Positions 34,828 to 42,504 of a stretch of DNA of 64,000 nucleotides are shown here, piece by piece. Both the position numbers and the translations under genes were made by a program. This stretch comes from Labrenzia sp. VG12 (GTDB lineage Bacteria; Pseudomonadota; Alphaproteobacteria; Rhizobiales; Stappiaceae), in contig NZ_CP022529.1 of assembly GCF_002237595.1 (NCBI RefSeq), forward strand, positions 1,922,001-1,986,000. Reading direction: 5' to 3'. Positions within the stretch are counted from its first letter, which is position 1. Each line of letters starts with the position of its first letter. The notes under the pieces were generated by a model. That model had not been told where the DNA came from and searched no databases. It was given only the letters and a program-made list of their open reading frames with translations.

Positions 34828-35814
34828 TTAGCCGCGCTGGTTCTTGTGCCAGCCCTTGCCTTTGCCCTTGCCTTTCTTGCCGCCCTTGAAGTCGGCCTTG
34901 GTGATGACACCGTCCTTGTTGCGGTCGGCGCGCTCCATCAGCTTGTCCAGGCGCTTGTCATGTTCCTCGGCGGTGATCCCGAGGCTGCCATCGGCATCTG
35001 CACGCTGGAACATGTTGACGATGCGGTTCTCATTCAGCGCCAGCCACAGCGGCCCGAACTCTTCGATGGTGAAGGAACCGCTGCCATTGGTGTCGGCAAG
35101 CGCGAACAGTTCGGCGCGCTTGGCATCGAAGTCTTCGCGGGTGACCTGGCCGTTGCCGTCGGTGTCGAACAGGCTCAGGAACATGGCCCCCTGACCGCCG
35201 CGGCCACCGCGACGCCCGCCGCGTTCGCCACGCTCGCCCCGTTCACCGCGGTCTGCGCGCTGCTGGCGGTCCCCTTCTTCGGCGCCCTGGCCACGATTGC
35301 CACGGACACGCTCGACAACGCCGTTGCCGTCCCGGTCGAGCCGGTTGAACATGCGGTTGGCGACCGCGTCGACTTCAGCCTGGGTCACGGTGCCGTCACC
35401 GTCACTGTCCAGGAACTGGAAGGCGCGGACCATGCGGTCATTCGACCGTTCCATGAAAGCCGCCTTGAATTCCTCCAGGCTGATCTCGCCATTTCCGTCG
35501 GTATCGGCCGCGGCAAAATCCTGCGCCCGGACTTCCTCGATTTCGGCCTGGGTGATGACGCCATCCTTGTTCACGTCAAAGCGCTCGAACAGGCGCTCTG
35601 CGCGCTGCTCGCCGCCGCGATGGCCACGGCCCCAACCGCGTCCGCCGCGTTCTCCCTTGTGAGCCATGCGCTGGCCCTCGGTCTGCTGAATCTGTTTGCC
35701 CCCGTCCCCGGCTGCTGCCGTGTCCTGGGCGAGAGCGGGAAGGCCGGCGGTCAGCGCGGTACCCGCGACGCTCGCAGCCAGGGCGGCAATTGCAATCTTC
35801 TTGAACGGTTTCAT
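34828..35814 (-). CDS. Exported EF-hand protein with eight calcium-binding loops
   Basis: A 328-residue protein with a signal peptide (1-30, GLPALAQ) and eight EF-hand loops starting at D80, D104, D136, D160, D217, D241, D273 and D297, e.g. DVNKDGVITQAE, DTDGNGEISLEE and DRNKDGVITKAD. The fourth loop (D160) lacks the acidic residue at position 12 and runs into a Gly/Arg/Glu-rich linker (about 171-210). The C-terminus is a Lys/Gly tail. AAGGAG precedes the ATG at 35814; the frame upstream is not coding. It should bind Ca2+ in the periplasm or outside. It is divergent from a two-component system that may control it. Confidence 0.88.
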   Translation of the reverse strand: MKPFKKIAIAALAASVAGTALTAGLPALAQDTAAAGDGGKQIQQTEGQRMAHKGERGGRGWGRGHRGGEQRAERLFERFDVNKDGVITQAEIEEVRAQDFAAADTDGNGEISLEEFKAAFMERSNDRMVRAFQFLDSDGDGTVTQAEVDAVANRMFNRLDRDGNGVVERVRGNRGQGAEEGDRQQRADRGERGERGERGGRRGGRGGQGAMFLSLFDTDGNGQVTREDFDAKRAELFALADTNGSGSFTIEEFGPLWLALNENRIVNMFQRADADGSLGITAEEHDKRLDKLMERADRNKDGVITKADFKGGKKGKGKGKGWHKNQRG

Positions 35815-36037
35815 TCCAACAACTCCTTGGTTCGTTGATGAGCTGAAGGTAAGAAGCAATTGTCGCAGGATTACCCGTGGAAGAGGCCCGAAGTGTCGCC
35901 ATCTGTCCCCAAGGGCTGCTGCGATACACTTTGTTACAAGTTCGGCTCGCACCTTTCTGCGCGGAAGACTATTTTACCCATAGAAACAGCAAGATCCGTG
36001 GCTTCGCAGATTCAATGTCTGAAAGGACGCCACAAGA
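35815..36037. promoter_or_regulatory. Divergent promoter region of EF-hand gene and two-component operon
   Basis: A 223-bp spacer between the EF-hand gene and the response-regulator gene. It is AT-rich at about 35940-36000 and should hold both promoters and probably the regulator's own site. No repeated half site stands out to me. Confidence 0.4.
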
Positions 36038-36778
36038 ATGGAGACAGATGTGAGCGACCCGAGCCCGCATATCCTGGTCGTCGACGATCATCGCGACATC
36101 CGCGAGACACTGGCGCGTTATCTGGTCAAGAACGGTCTGCGCGCAACGACGGCCGAAAATGCCGCCCATGCACGCAAGGCGCTCAAGGCCGCCTCCATCG
36201 ATCTGGTGGTGCTCGACATCATGATGCCGGGGGAAGACGGCTTGTCGCTGTGCCGGCACCTGGTGGAGACCGGATCCATGCCGGTCATCCTTCTGACCGC
36301 CATGGCCGATGACACCGACCGGGTCATCGGACTGGAGATCGGCGCGGATGATTATGTCACCAAGCCCTTCAACCCGCGTGAACTGCTGGCCCGGATCCGG
36401 GCGGTGCTGCGGCGCACATCGCTGGTTCCAAGAGAACGTGACCCGATCGAACAGGACAGGCTGCATTTCGACGGCTGGTCGCTGAATGTTGCCCGCCGCG
36501 AGCTGCTCGATCCGGAGGGAACCTCTGTCGCCCTGTCCAGCGGGGAGTTCCAGCTGCTCTGCGCCTTCTTGAAACGCCCGAAAATGGTGCTGAACCGGGA
36601 CCAGCTCATGGACCTGACGACCGGCCGTACGCCAGCCGTCTTTGACCGGTCGATCGACAACCAGGTCTCCCGCCTGCGCCGCAAGATCGAGGAAGACCCG
36701 AAAGAACCCAAGCTGATCAAGACGGTCTGGGGCGGCGGTTACATGTTCACGTCAGAGGTGAAAGACACCGCCGAATGA
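36038..36778 (+). CDS. OmpR family response regulator
   Basis: A 246-residue regulator with receiver domain (ILVVDDHRDIRE; phospho-acceptor D60 in LVVLDIMMPGEDG; switch residues in LLTAMADD and YVTKPFNPREL) and an OmpR winged helix (SSGEFQLLCAFLKRPKMVLNRDQL, DRSIDNQVSRLRRKIEED). Its stop overlaps the kinase ATG by four bases, so the two are coupled. AAGGAC lies upstream of the ATG. It is divergent from the EF-hand gene; calcium or cation control is an inference from that neighbour. Confidence 0.92.
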   Translation: METDVSDPSPHILVVDDHRDIRETLARYLVKNGLRATTAENAAHARKALKAASIDLVVLDIMMPGEDGLSLCRHLVETGSMPVILLTAMADDTDRVIGLEIGADDYVTKPFNPRELLARIRAVLRRTSLVPRERDPIEQDRLHFDGWSLNVARRELLDPEGTSVALSSGEFQLLCAFLKRPKMVLNRDQLMDLTTGRTPAVFDRSIDNQVSRLRRKIEEDPKEPKLIKTVWGGGYMFTSEVKDTAE

Positions 36779-38214
36779 ACCGGACCGCCCTCCCCCGCAA
36801 GATTGCAGCGTTTCTCTGGCCTAGCTCCCTGGCCTCCCAGCTGATCGTGCTGATGCTGGCCGCGATTGTCGTGGCCCAGGCGCTCAGCATCTGGATCTTC
36901 CAGGATGAACGCCGCATCGCGCTGGTCGCCGCGGCCCGCGACAATCTCCTGGCCCGCGCCGTCGCCCTGTCGGAGCTGATGGAGGACACGCCGGTTGCGC
37001 TGCAGGACCGGATCCTGGAAGCCAGCAGCAGCCGCTACGCCGTCTTCTGGCTGGGCGATACACCGCTTGCGCCCGAGCCGGGCACCTCCCGGTTCGAACA
37101 GCGACTGCAGGGTTACATGTCCCGCGACCTCGCCCCGGGCCAGGTGGTCCATCTCAACATTCACGCAGACGAAAAGCGCGGTCCCGGCAGGCGAGAGGCC
37201 AGGGACGACGACAAGGCCAGCTGGCGCGACGTTCCCAAACGCGAGCGGCCACACAATTTGCGCAAGATCATGAACAAGCCGGAAGACCTGTCCCTGTCGA
37301 TCCAGATGACCGATGGTCGCTGGCTGAATGTCGCGACAAGTTACCGGCCTCCCTCCGGCGCGTTCATTGCGCTCATGGTACAGCTTGGCCTCACCGCCCT
37401 GCTGACGGTGCTCATCATCGGTCTTGCCGTGCGCCGTGTCACGCGGCCGCTCAAGGATCTTGCTACAAGTGCGGAAAAACTCGGCCGCGGCGAGGAACAG
37501 GAACCGTTGACACCAAGCGGACCCAGGGAAGTCCGCGCGCTGACCACCGCCTTCAACGACATGCAGGACCGGCTGACACGCTTTGTCCAGGACCGAACCC
37601 GCATGCTGGCGGCCATCAGCCATGATCTGAGAACCCCGATCACGTCTTTGCGCCTCAGGGCGGAATTCATCGACGATGACGAAAACCGCGACAAGATGAT
37701 CGAGACCCTGGATGAAATGGCGGCCATGACCGAAGCTGCCTTGCGCTTTGCCAAGGACGAGGCTCAGGCGGAAACGGCCGAAAACGCCGACCTGGGGGCG
37801 CTTCTGGAAGCGATCGCGGGCGATCAGCAGGATCTCGGTCACAGCTGCAGCGTGGAAACGAGCGAACGTATTATTGTCCCCTGCCGTCCGATGGCCCTCA
37901 AGCGGGCCCTGCGCAATCTGATCGAAAACGGCATCCGCTACGGCGAAGCCGTTTCCATCAAGGCCAGCAAGGAAGGACAAGAGGCGATCATCCGCGTCCA
38001 TGACAAGGGACCCGGCATTCCTGACGATCGTTTGAAGGACGTCTTCGAGCCGTTCGTTCGACTGGAAGAATCCCGTAGCGAAGAAACCGGGGGCATCGGA
38101 CTGGGCCTTGCCATTACGCGCTCCATCATCCACGCCCATGGCGGGCGGATCGATTTGCGCAACCGTCAGGCAGGTGGCCTGGAAGCCGAGGTGCGGTTAC
38201 CGCTCGGAAGCTGA
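36775..38214 (+). CDS. Sensor histidine kinase paired with the OmpR regulator
   Basis: A 479-residue kinase with TM helices at about 20-41 and 198-219. The sensor region of about 155 residues ends in a strongly charged stretch (HADEKRGPGRREARDDDKAS). A HAMP region, HisKA with H283 (AAISHDLRTPITSLRLR) and HATPase boxes (LIENGIRYGE, DKGPGIP, GGIGLGLAI) follow. The layout is that of EnvZ-type kinases. The charged loop next to the membrane could bind cations. The convergent cupin gene ends 11 bp beyond its stop. Confidence 0.9.
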   Translation: MNRTALPRKIAAFLWPSSLASQLIVLMLAAIVVAQALSIWIFQDERRIALVAAARDNLLARAVALSELMEDTPVALQDRILEASSSRYAVFWLGDTPLAPEPGTSRFEQRLQGYMSRDLAPGQVVHLNIHADEKRGPGRREARDDDKASWRDVPKRERPHNLRKIMNKPEDLSLSIQMTDGRWLNVATSYRPPSGAFIALMVQLGLTALLTVLIIGLAVRRVTRPLKDLATSAEKLGRGEEQEPLTPSGPREVRALTTAFNDMQDRLTRFVQDRTRMLAAISHDLRTPITSLRLRAEFIDDDENRDKMIETLDEMAAMTEAALRFAKDEAQAETAENADLGALLEAIAGDQQDLGHSCSVETSERIIVPCRPMALKRALRNLIENGIRYGEAVSIKASKEGQEAIIRVHDKGPGIPDDRLKDVFEPFVRLEESRSEETGGIGLGLAITRSIIHAHGGRIDLRNRQAGGLEAEVRLPLGS

Positions 38215-38225
38215 AAGGCTGCCGG

Positions 38226-38648
38226 TCAGCGGCGCGCCTCGATGCCACCGGCATAGGTGGCATCATCGACAGCCTCGAGCCACTCGGCCACCGACCCGTC
38301 CAGCTCTTCCTGGATCGCCAGATGCACAAGCGCGGTTGTCGGCCCGGCGCCGTGCCAGTGTTTGACCCCGGGCGGGATCCAGATGACGTCGCCCGGCAGG
38401 ATCGAGAGTTTTTCCTGCCCCCACAAATGCACAAAGCCTGCCCCCTCGAGCACCTGCAAGGTCTGCCCGAGCGGATGCGTGTGCCAATGCGTGCGCGCAC
38501 GGGGTTCGAATGTCACCCGGATTGCCCTGACCCGCGCCGGCGCCGGAGCCTCGATCACCGGATCCTGCCAGACCGTGCCGGTGAAATAGTCCGGATTGGC
38601 GCGTTTTGTCGGCCGTGACCCGGCCTCGAATACCGTCAGCACACTCAT
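38226..38648 (-). CDS. Cupin domain protein
   Basis: A 140-residue single-domain cupin. Metal-binding motif 1 is THWHTHPLGQTLQVLEGAGF (two His) and motif 2 is IPPGVKHWHGAGP. It resembles small cupins annotated as carboxymuconolactone-decarboxylase-associated or quercetinase-like. A strong AAGGAGGTG ribosome site precedes the ATG at 38648, which overlaps the stop codon of the DMT transporter gene by four bases. Last gene of the operon that begins with the NIPSNAP gene. Confidence 0.88.
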   Translation of the reverse strand: MSVLTVFEAGSRPTKRANPDYFTGTVWQDPVIEAPAPARVRAIRVTFEPRARTHWHTHPLGQTLQVLEGAGFVHLWGQEKLSILPGDVIWIPPGVKHWHGAGPTTALVHLAIQEELDGSVAEWLEAVDDATYAGGIEARR

Positions 38649-39565
38649 GACACCTCCTTGCCCGGACTTGGGGCGGCCTGACGTTTTGCCTTCTGAGGCC
38701 AGTTGATCAGAACAACCCCGAAAATGGCAAGGCAGATTCCGGTAAAGGTTTCCAGATCGAGGCTTTCCGACAGGAACACGACGCCCAGAAAGACGCCGAC
38801 GCCAGAGCGCAGATAAGCCTGGCTGGCGGTGCCCATGGGGCCAAGCGTGTTCAAAAGGCGGAAATAGATCAGGAAGGCGAAAGCCGTACAGATGACGCCC
38901 AGGATCAGCGCCGACAGAATGCCAGTTGCGTCCGGTGTCAGCTCCCAGGGGCTCTCCGTTAGCAGGCTCAACGGGACAAGCACGGCAGAGGCACAGATCA
39001 GCGTGCCGGTGGCGGCGACAATTGGCGGATACTCTGCAAAGAGTGGCCCGCGCCAAGCGGCGATACCGTATAGGACCGCCCCCAGAAGCACCACGAGCTG
39101 CGGCACGAGGGTTTGGCCTATATCCTCAAGCGCGCCGACCCCGACGATCAGAACGATGCCGCCAAAGCCGAACAACGCGCCGGTCAGCTGAAGCACGCCC
39201 GGCCGCTGACCTCTTTGCAGAAGCAGAAAGGACAAGGCAAACACCCAGAGCGGCGAGGTCGAATTAAGCACACTGGAGACAGCCGTCCCCGCATATTGCT
39301 GCCCCCAGGCCAGCATCAGCCAGGGACCGGTGCTGTTGACCAGCGACTGCACAAAGAACAGCCGCCAGCTACGGCCATCCTTCGGCAAGGCAATGCCTCG
39401 GGCAGCAAGGATTACAAGAAGCACCAGCGAAGCCGACAGGACCCTGATCGCAATCAGGGTCGCAGGTGGAAAGGAGGGCAGCGCCAAGGCAATCCACATG
39501 TAGGAGGAGCCCCACAGCAGGGCGAGAACACCCAGCAGGAAGAACTCGAAAGATCTGGAAGGCAT
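38645..39565 (-). CDS. DMT superfamily (EamA) transporter
   Basis: A 306-residue inner-membrane protein with ten predicted helices in two EamA repeats (first LLGVLALLWGSSYMWIALAL; second VVLLGAVLYGIAAWRGPLF), the usual size of drug/metabolite exporters. A short basic C-tail (KAKRQAAPSPGKEVS) lies in the cytoplasm. It starts 11 bp after the monooxygenase stop codon. Together with the monooxygenase and cupin this suggests an exporter in a small detoxification operon; the substrate is unknown. Confidence 0.88.
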   Translation of the reverse strand: MPSRSFEFFLLGVLALLWGSSYMWIALALPSFPPATLIAIRVLSASLVLLVILAARGIALPKDGRSWRLFFVQSLVNSTGPWLMLAWGQQYAGTAVSSVLNSTSPLWVFALSFLLLQRGQRPGVLQLTGALFGFGGIVLIVGVGALEDIGQTLVPQLVVLLGAVLYGIAAWRGPLFAEYPPIVAATGTLICASAVLVPLSLLTESPWELTPDATGILSALILGVICTAFAFLIYFRLLNTLGPMGTASQAYLRSGVGVFLGVVFLSESLDLETFTGICLAIFGVVLINWPQKAKRQAAPSPGKEVS

Positions 39566-39576
39566 GAGACGTTGTT

Positions 39577-39921
39577 TTACCCGTGCAGCTCACGGCTATC
39601 GGCCGGGGCCTCCGCCCGCTCGTCCATGCCGTAATCCCTAAGGACATGCGAAATGCGCAGCCTGTAGTCCTTGAAGTAAGAGGTCCGTCCGGCGGTCTGG
39701 GCCTTGCGGTGCTGCGTCAGCTGCCGCCACTCGTCGAGCGCCGCCTCGTCGCGGAAGAACGACAGAGACAGGAGTTTTTCCGGATTGGTCAGGCTTTGAA
39801 ACCGTTCCACTGACAGGAAGCCGTCAATCTGATCCACAAGCGGCCGCATCTCGGCAGCCATGTCCAGATAGGCCTGTTTCTTGTCCGCATGCGGGATCAC
39901 TTCGAAAATCACGGCTATCAT
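39577..39921 (-). CDS. Antibiotic-biosynthesis-monooxygenase-like protein
   Basis: A 114-residue dimeric alpha-beta barrel protein of the ABM (quinol monooxygenase-like) fold: IAVIFEVIPHADKKQAYLDMAAEM, IDGFLSVERFQSLTNPEKLLSLSFFRDE and AALDEWRQLTQHRKAQ with the typical W and His of the active site. Proteins of this family oxidise quinols or degrade haem without added cofactors. Its ATG overlaps the stop of the NIPSNAP gene by four bases. Confidence 0.85.
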   Translation of the reverse strand: MIAVIFEVIPHADKKQAYLDMAAEMRPLVDQIDGFLSVERFQSLTNPEKLLSLSFFRDEAALDEWRQLTQHRKAQTAGRTSYFKDYRLRISHVLRDYGMDERAEAPADSRELHG

Positions 39922-40250
39922 CGTCCACTCTCTCCCCTCGCATGCGGTGCGGAGGCCAGTTTCAGGAAGGTGCGGTCTTCCCGCAAGATGAATTTCTCCG
40001 CCATGGCGAATTCATAATTCTCCCTGCCGAGTGGATCGGCGGCCAGCCGCGCCCGATAGGCTTCGTAAGCTGCCAGGTTCTCGACGGAATAAACGCCATA
40101 GGCGAGCGTCGTGGAGCCTTCATGCGGTGCGTAATAACCGATCAGGTCGGCACCACAACGGGGGATTGCCTGCCCCCAGTTGCGGGCATATTGCTCAAAG
40201 GCGGCCTTCTTGGTCGGGTCAATGTGATAGCGGATGAAACAGGTAATCAT
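39918..40250 (-). CDS. NIPSNAP family protein
   Basis: A 110-residue protein with the NIPSNAP dimeric barrel pattern: MITCFIRYHIDPTKKAAFEQYARNW, DLIGYYAPHEGSTTLAYGVY, NLAAYEAYRARLAADPLG. AAGGAC precedes the ATG. It is the first gene of the operon NIPSNAP, monooxygenase, DMT transporter, cupin and is divergent from an ArsR regulator 92 bp away, the probable repressor. Biochemical function in bacteria is unsettled. Confidence 0.85.
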   Translation of the reverse strand: MITCFIRYHIDPTKKAAFEQYARNWGQAIPRCGADLIGYYAPHEGSTTLAYGVYSVENLAAYEAYRARLAADPLGRENYEFAMAEKFILREDRTFLKLASAPHARGESGR

Positions 40251-40342
40251 GGAGCGGTCCTTTGCGCTGGTCTAACGATCCGCACTATGCCATGCTCCGC
40301 GACGCGAATGCTTCGACAGTGATCGAACCATGGAGGCTGATC

Positions 40343-41029
40343 ATGAAGGAAGGACCGGACATCGCCCGCATTGGCGCCCTGATCGGCGACCCTGCCCGCG
40401 CCAACATCCTGAGCGCTCTTTTAAGCGGCAAGGCGCTGACGGCGACGGAACTGGCCACGGAAGCCGGCATCACCGGCCAGACCGCCAGTTCACACCTCAA
40501 GAAACTGATGGAAGGAGGCCTGCTCGCCCAGGCCAAGCAGGGACGCCACCGCTATTTCACACTGGCCGGGCCGGAAGTCAGCACCGTTCTGGAAGCCATC
40601 ATGGGGCTCGCCGCCCGCAAGGGACATCTGCGCACGCGGACCGGCCCCCGCGATCCGGCCATGCGTGCCGCCCGTGTCTGCTACGATCACCTCGCCGGCG
40701 ACATGGCGGTCCGGATCTATGACAGCCTGCAGATGCGGGACATGCTGGCAGCCTCATCCGACAAGGGCGGTCTCGCGTTGACCGAGAAAGGCGTCACCTT
40801 CATCTCGGAGATCGGCATCGACCTTGGCGCCCTGAACGCCAGTCGCCGCCCCATGTGCCGTGCCTGTCTCGACTGGAGTGAACGGCGCAATCATCTGGCC
40901 GGCAGCCTGGGCGCGGCCCTCCTCTCCCATTTCCAGGACCAGCGCTGGCTGCGCCGGGAAGAGAACAGCCGCGTCGTGCATATTTCGTCTAGGGGAGAAG
41001 TGGCGATGAAGGAGCTGTTTCCGCTTTGA
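40343..41029 (+). CDS. ArsR family regulator with C-terminal extension
   Basis: A 228-residue regulator. A winged HTH covers residues 1-90 (IARIGALIGDPARANILSAL, ATEAGITGQTASSHLKKLMEGGLL, GRHRYFTLAG). The C-terminal half (about 95-228) has a CxxC-like element (RRPMCRACLDWSERR) and a conserved ending (WLRREENSRVVHIS) seen in the longer ArsR subgroup. GGAGG stands seven bases before the ATG at 40343. The divergent NIPSNAP operon is the likely target; the cysteines could sense redox state or metal, which is inferred. Confidence 0.88.
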   Translation: MKEGPDIARIGALIGDPARANILSALLSGKALTATELATEAGITGQTASSHLKKLMEGGLLAQAKQGRHRYFTLAGPEVSTVLEAIMGLAARKGHLRTRTGPRDPAMRAARVCYDHLAGDMAVRIYDSLQMRDMLAASSDKGGLALTEKGVTFISEIGIDLGALNASRRPMCRACLDWSERRNHLAGSLGAALLSHFQDQRWLRREENSRVVHISSRGEVAMKELFPL

Positions 41030-41375
41030 TTTGCGACTTCGGACCGCCCCTAACGTTCCAATCTCATCCTGAGGAGCCGCATTAGCGGCGTCTCGAAGGA
41101 TCGGCAGCATGGTCCCTACCCCGTGGCCCGTCCTTCGAGACGGACCTTGCGGCCTTCCTCAGGATGACGTCGATTGCTGAGCCGATGCCGTCAAAAACGA
41201 ACAATCGATTGTCATCCCGGCTCTCCGCTCCGTTGCCCTCCGGATGACTAACTGAGATGCACGGGCTGTCCTTCAAGCGATTGTTTTTGATTTCCGCCAC
41301 ACTTCGATCCAGACCGAGGCATTACTCGTCCATATCCTCTTATGGTGCTCTGACCAGACGACAAGAGAGACGATC
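41030..41375. other. Spacer with stacked palindromes
   Basis: A 346-bp spacer between the ArsR and LysE genes. It contains the second copy of the dispersed palindrome (41064-41167), then TCGATTG/CAATCGA (41170-41176 with 41202-41208) and GTCATCC/GGATGAC (41211-41217 with 41242-41248). The last 120 bp should hold the LysE promoter. No gene is seen. Confidence 0.6.
41064..41167. repeat. Dispersed palindromic repeat, copy 2
   Basis: A 104-bp element with a perfect outer 12-bp inverted repeat TCATCCTGAGGA (41064-41075) / TCCTCAGGATGA (41156-41167) and a perfect inner GTCTCGAAGGA (41090-41100) / TCCTTCGAGAC (41131-41141). Size, nesting and core words match the copy at 34152-34254. Confidence 0.8.
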
Positions 41376-42017
41376 ATGGGCCAACTTTCCCTCTACCTGC
41401 CGGGCATATTGCTCGCCTATTCCGCTTTTCTCCTGGCCATTGCCAGTCCGGGCCCGAACATACTGGCGGTCCTAGGAACATCCATGAGCGCCGGGCGCAG
41501 ATCGGGCGTAGCACTCGCGCTTGGCGTCGCCACAGGGTCCTTTACCTGGGCCATGTTGACGGTTCTGGGCCTCTCCGCCCTTCTTGCCACCTATGCCTCC
41601 GCACTGACGGTGATCAAGATTGCCGGCGGGCTCTATCTGCTTTGGCTGGCCTGGAAGTCGCTGAAATCGGCCTTGTCACGGCACGACATCGACGCAAAAC
41701 AGCTGGCTGGGGGACCGCGCACACCGATCGGTTATTTGATCAGGGGCTATGTGATCCAGATGACCAACCCCAAGGCAGCTCTCGCCTGGATCGCAATCAT
41801 TTCCCTCGGCCTCAAACAGGATGCGCCTGTCTGGGTCGGCGCCGTAATCGTGCTGGGCACCTTCGTGCTTTCCGTCCTTGTGCACGTGCTTTACGCGGTC
41901 GCCTTTTCAACACCGGCAATGCTCCGGCTCTACGGCAAGGCCCGCCGGAGCATTCAGCTGCTGCTCGGCGGTTTCTTTGCATTTGCGGGTGTTAGACTTC
42001 TTTTGAGCAGAACCTGA
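41376..42017 (+). CDS. LysE family amino-acid exporter
   Basis: A 213-residue inner-membrane protein with six hydrophobic segments. It shows the LysE/RhtB signatures AIASPGPNILAVLGTSMSAGRRSGVALALGVATG near the start and IQMTNPKAALAWIAIISLG in the middle. Length is typical. AGAGACG precedes the ATG. Exports amino acids or derivatives; the substrate cannot be told. It is followed by a terminator. Confidence 0.92.
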   Translation: MGQLSLYLPGILLAYSAFLLAIASPGPNILAVLGTSMSAGRRSGVALALGVATGSFTWAMLTVLGLSALLATYASALTVIKIAGGLYLLWLAWKSLKSALSRHDIDAKQLAGGPRTPIGYLIRGYVIQMTNPKAALAWIAIISLGLKQDAPVWVGAVIVLGTFVLSVLVHVLYAVAFSTPAMLRLYGKARRSIQLLLGGFFAFAGVRLLLSRT

Positions 42018-42028
42018 TCCCGGAAGAC

Positions 42029-42056
42029 AAAAAACCCGGCCGAGGCCGGGTCTTGT
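42029..42056 (+). terminator. Terminator after the LysE gene
   Basis: ACCCGGC and GCCGGGT form a tight stem (42034-42051) preceded by a run of A and followed by CTTGTAA, 12 bp after the stop codon. The T tract is weak, so efficiency may be moderate. Confidence 0.6.
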
Positions 42057-42143
42057 AAGGCTGTGGTCAGACGTTTGGGGCAACGAAACGTCTGTGGGTT
42101 CTTGTTATTGTTATCTCAGGGGCCGATTTGGATCTGGCATCAG

Positions 42144-42287
42144 TCAGGCAGCCCGCGAGGCTTTCTGCTTTGCCGGCTTTGCTTCACGCCAGGACCGGTA
42201 AAGACGTGCCGGGAGCCATGGCAGGCGATCCCGATTGTAATCCTGACGGTGCCGGACCAGAAGAATTCGAGCGATTTGCACATTCAT
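42144..42287 (-). CDS. Small basic protein of 47 residues
   Basis: A gene too small for most automatic calls. From the ATG at 42287 it codes for 47 residues, strongly basic (LVRHRQDYNRDRLPWLPARL, then KPAKQKASRAA at the end). Support is strong for its size: AAGGAGAAG lies nine bases before the ATG, and further upstream there is a promoter-like TTGTAA-N16-TAATAT pair embedded in a dyad. A longer frame starting at 42332 lacks a ribosome site. I do not recognise the family; it is too short for a DUF1127 match. It could be a small regulator or nucleic-acid binding peptide. Confidence 0.6.
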   Translation of the reverse strand: MNVQIARILLVRHRQDYNRDRLPWLPARLYRSWREAKPAKQKASRAA

Positions 42288-42336
42288 TTTTCTTCTCCTT
42301 TGATGACCACACGTATAGCGATCACCTGACACCCAA

Positions 42337-42380
42337 ATATTAGCGCACTATGTGCACTTTACAAGAGTGCACCCTGTGCA
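42337..42380 (-). promoter_or_regulatory. Promoter with overlapping dyad operator of the 47-residue gene
   Basis: On the minus strand, TTGTAA (42364-42359) and TAATAT (42342-42337) are 16 bp apart. Two inverted repeats GCAC-N3-GTGC lie at 42345-42355 and 42369-42379, 24 bp centre to centre. Together with the flanking CACT/AGTG they form one large dyad centred at about 42362, directly on the -35 box. This is the geometry of a repressor binding as two dimers. The regulator is not known. Confidence 0.6.
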
Positions 42381-42435
42381 TTTTTTCTAAAAATTCTGTT
42401 ATTTTCCTTACGTCATTCTTTTTAAACGAGAAAAC

Positions 42436-42470
42436 GCAAAAGGCCCCCCGCAGGAATTCTGCGAGGGGCC
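42436..42470 (-). terminator. Terminator after metH
   Basis: On the minus strand a 12-bp stem with one G-T pair (GGCCCCTCGCAG with CTGCGGGGGGCC) and an AATTC loop is followed by TTTTGCGTTTT. It lies 35 bp after the metH stop codon. Confidence 0.85.
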
Positions 42471-42504
42471 GGTTGCATTCTGCTCCGATTGAGAAAAGTG
42501 CCGC

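Noticed and set aside
38495..38525. GGTTCGAAT resembling a tRNA T-loop
   Set aside because: It lies inside the cupin coding sequence (minus strand) and no acceptor or anticodon stems can be formed around it.
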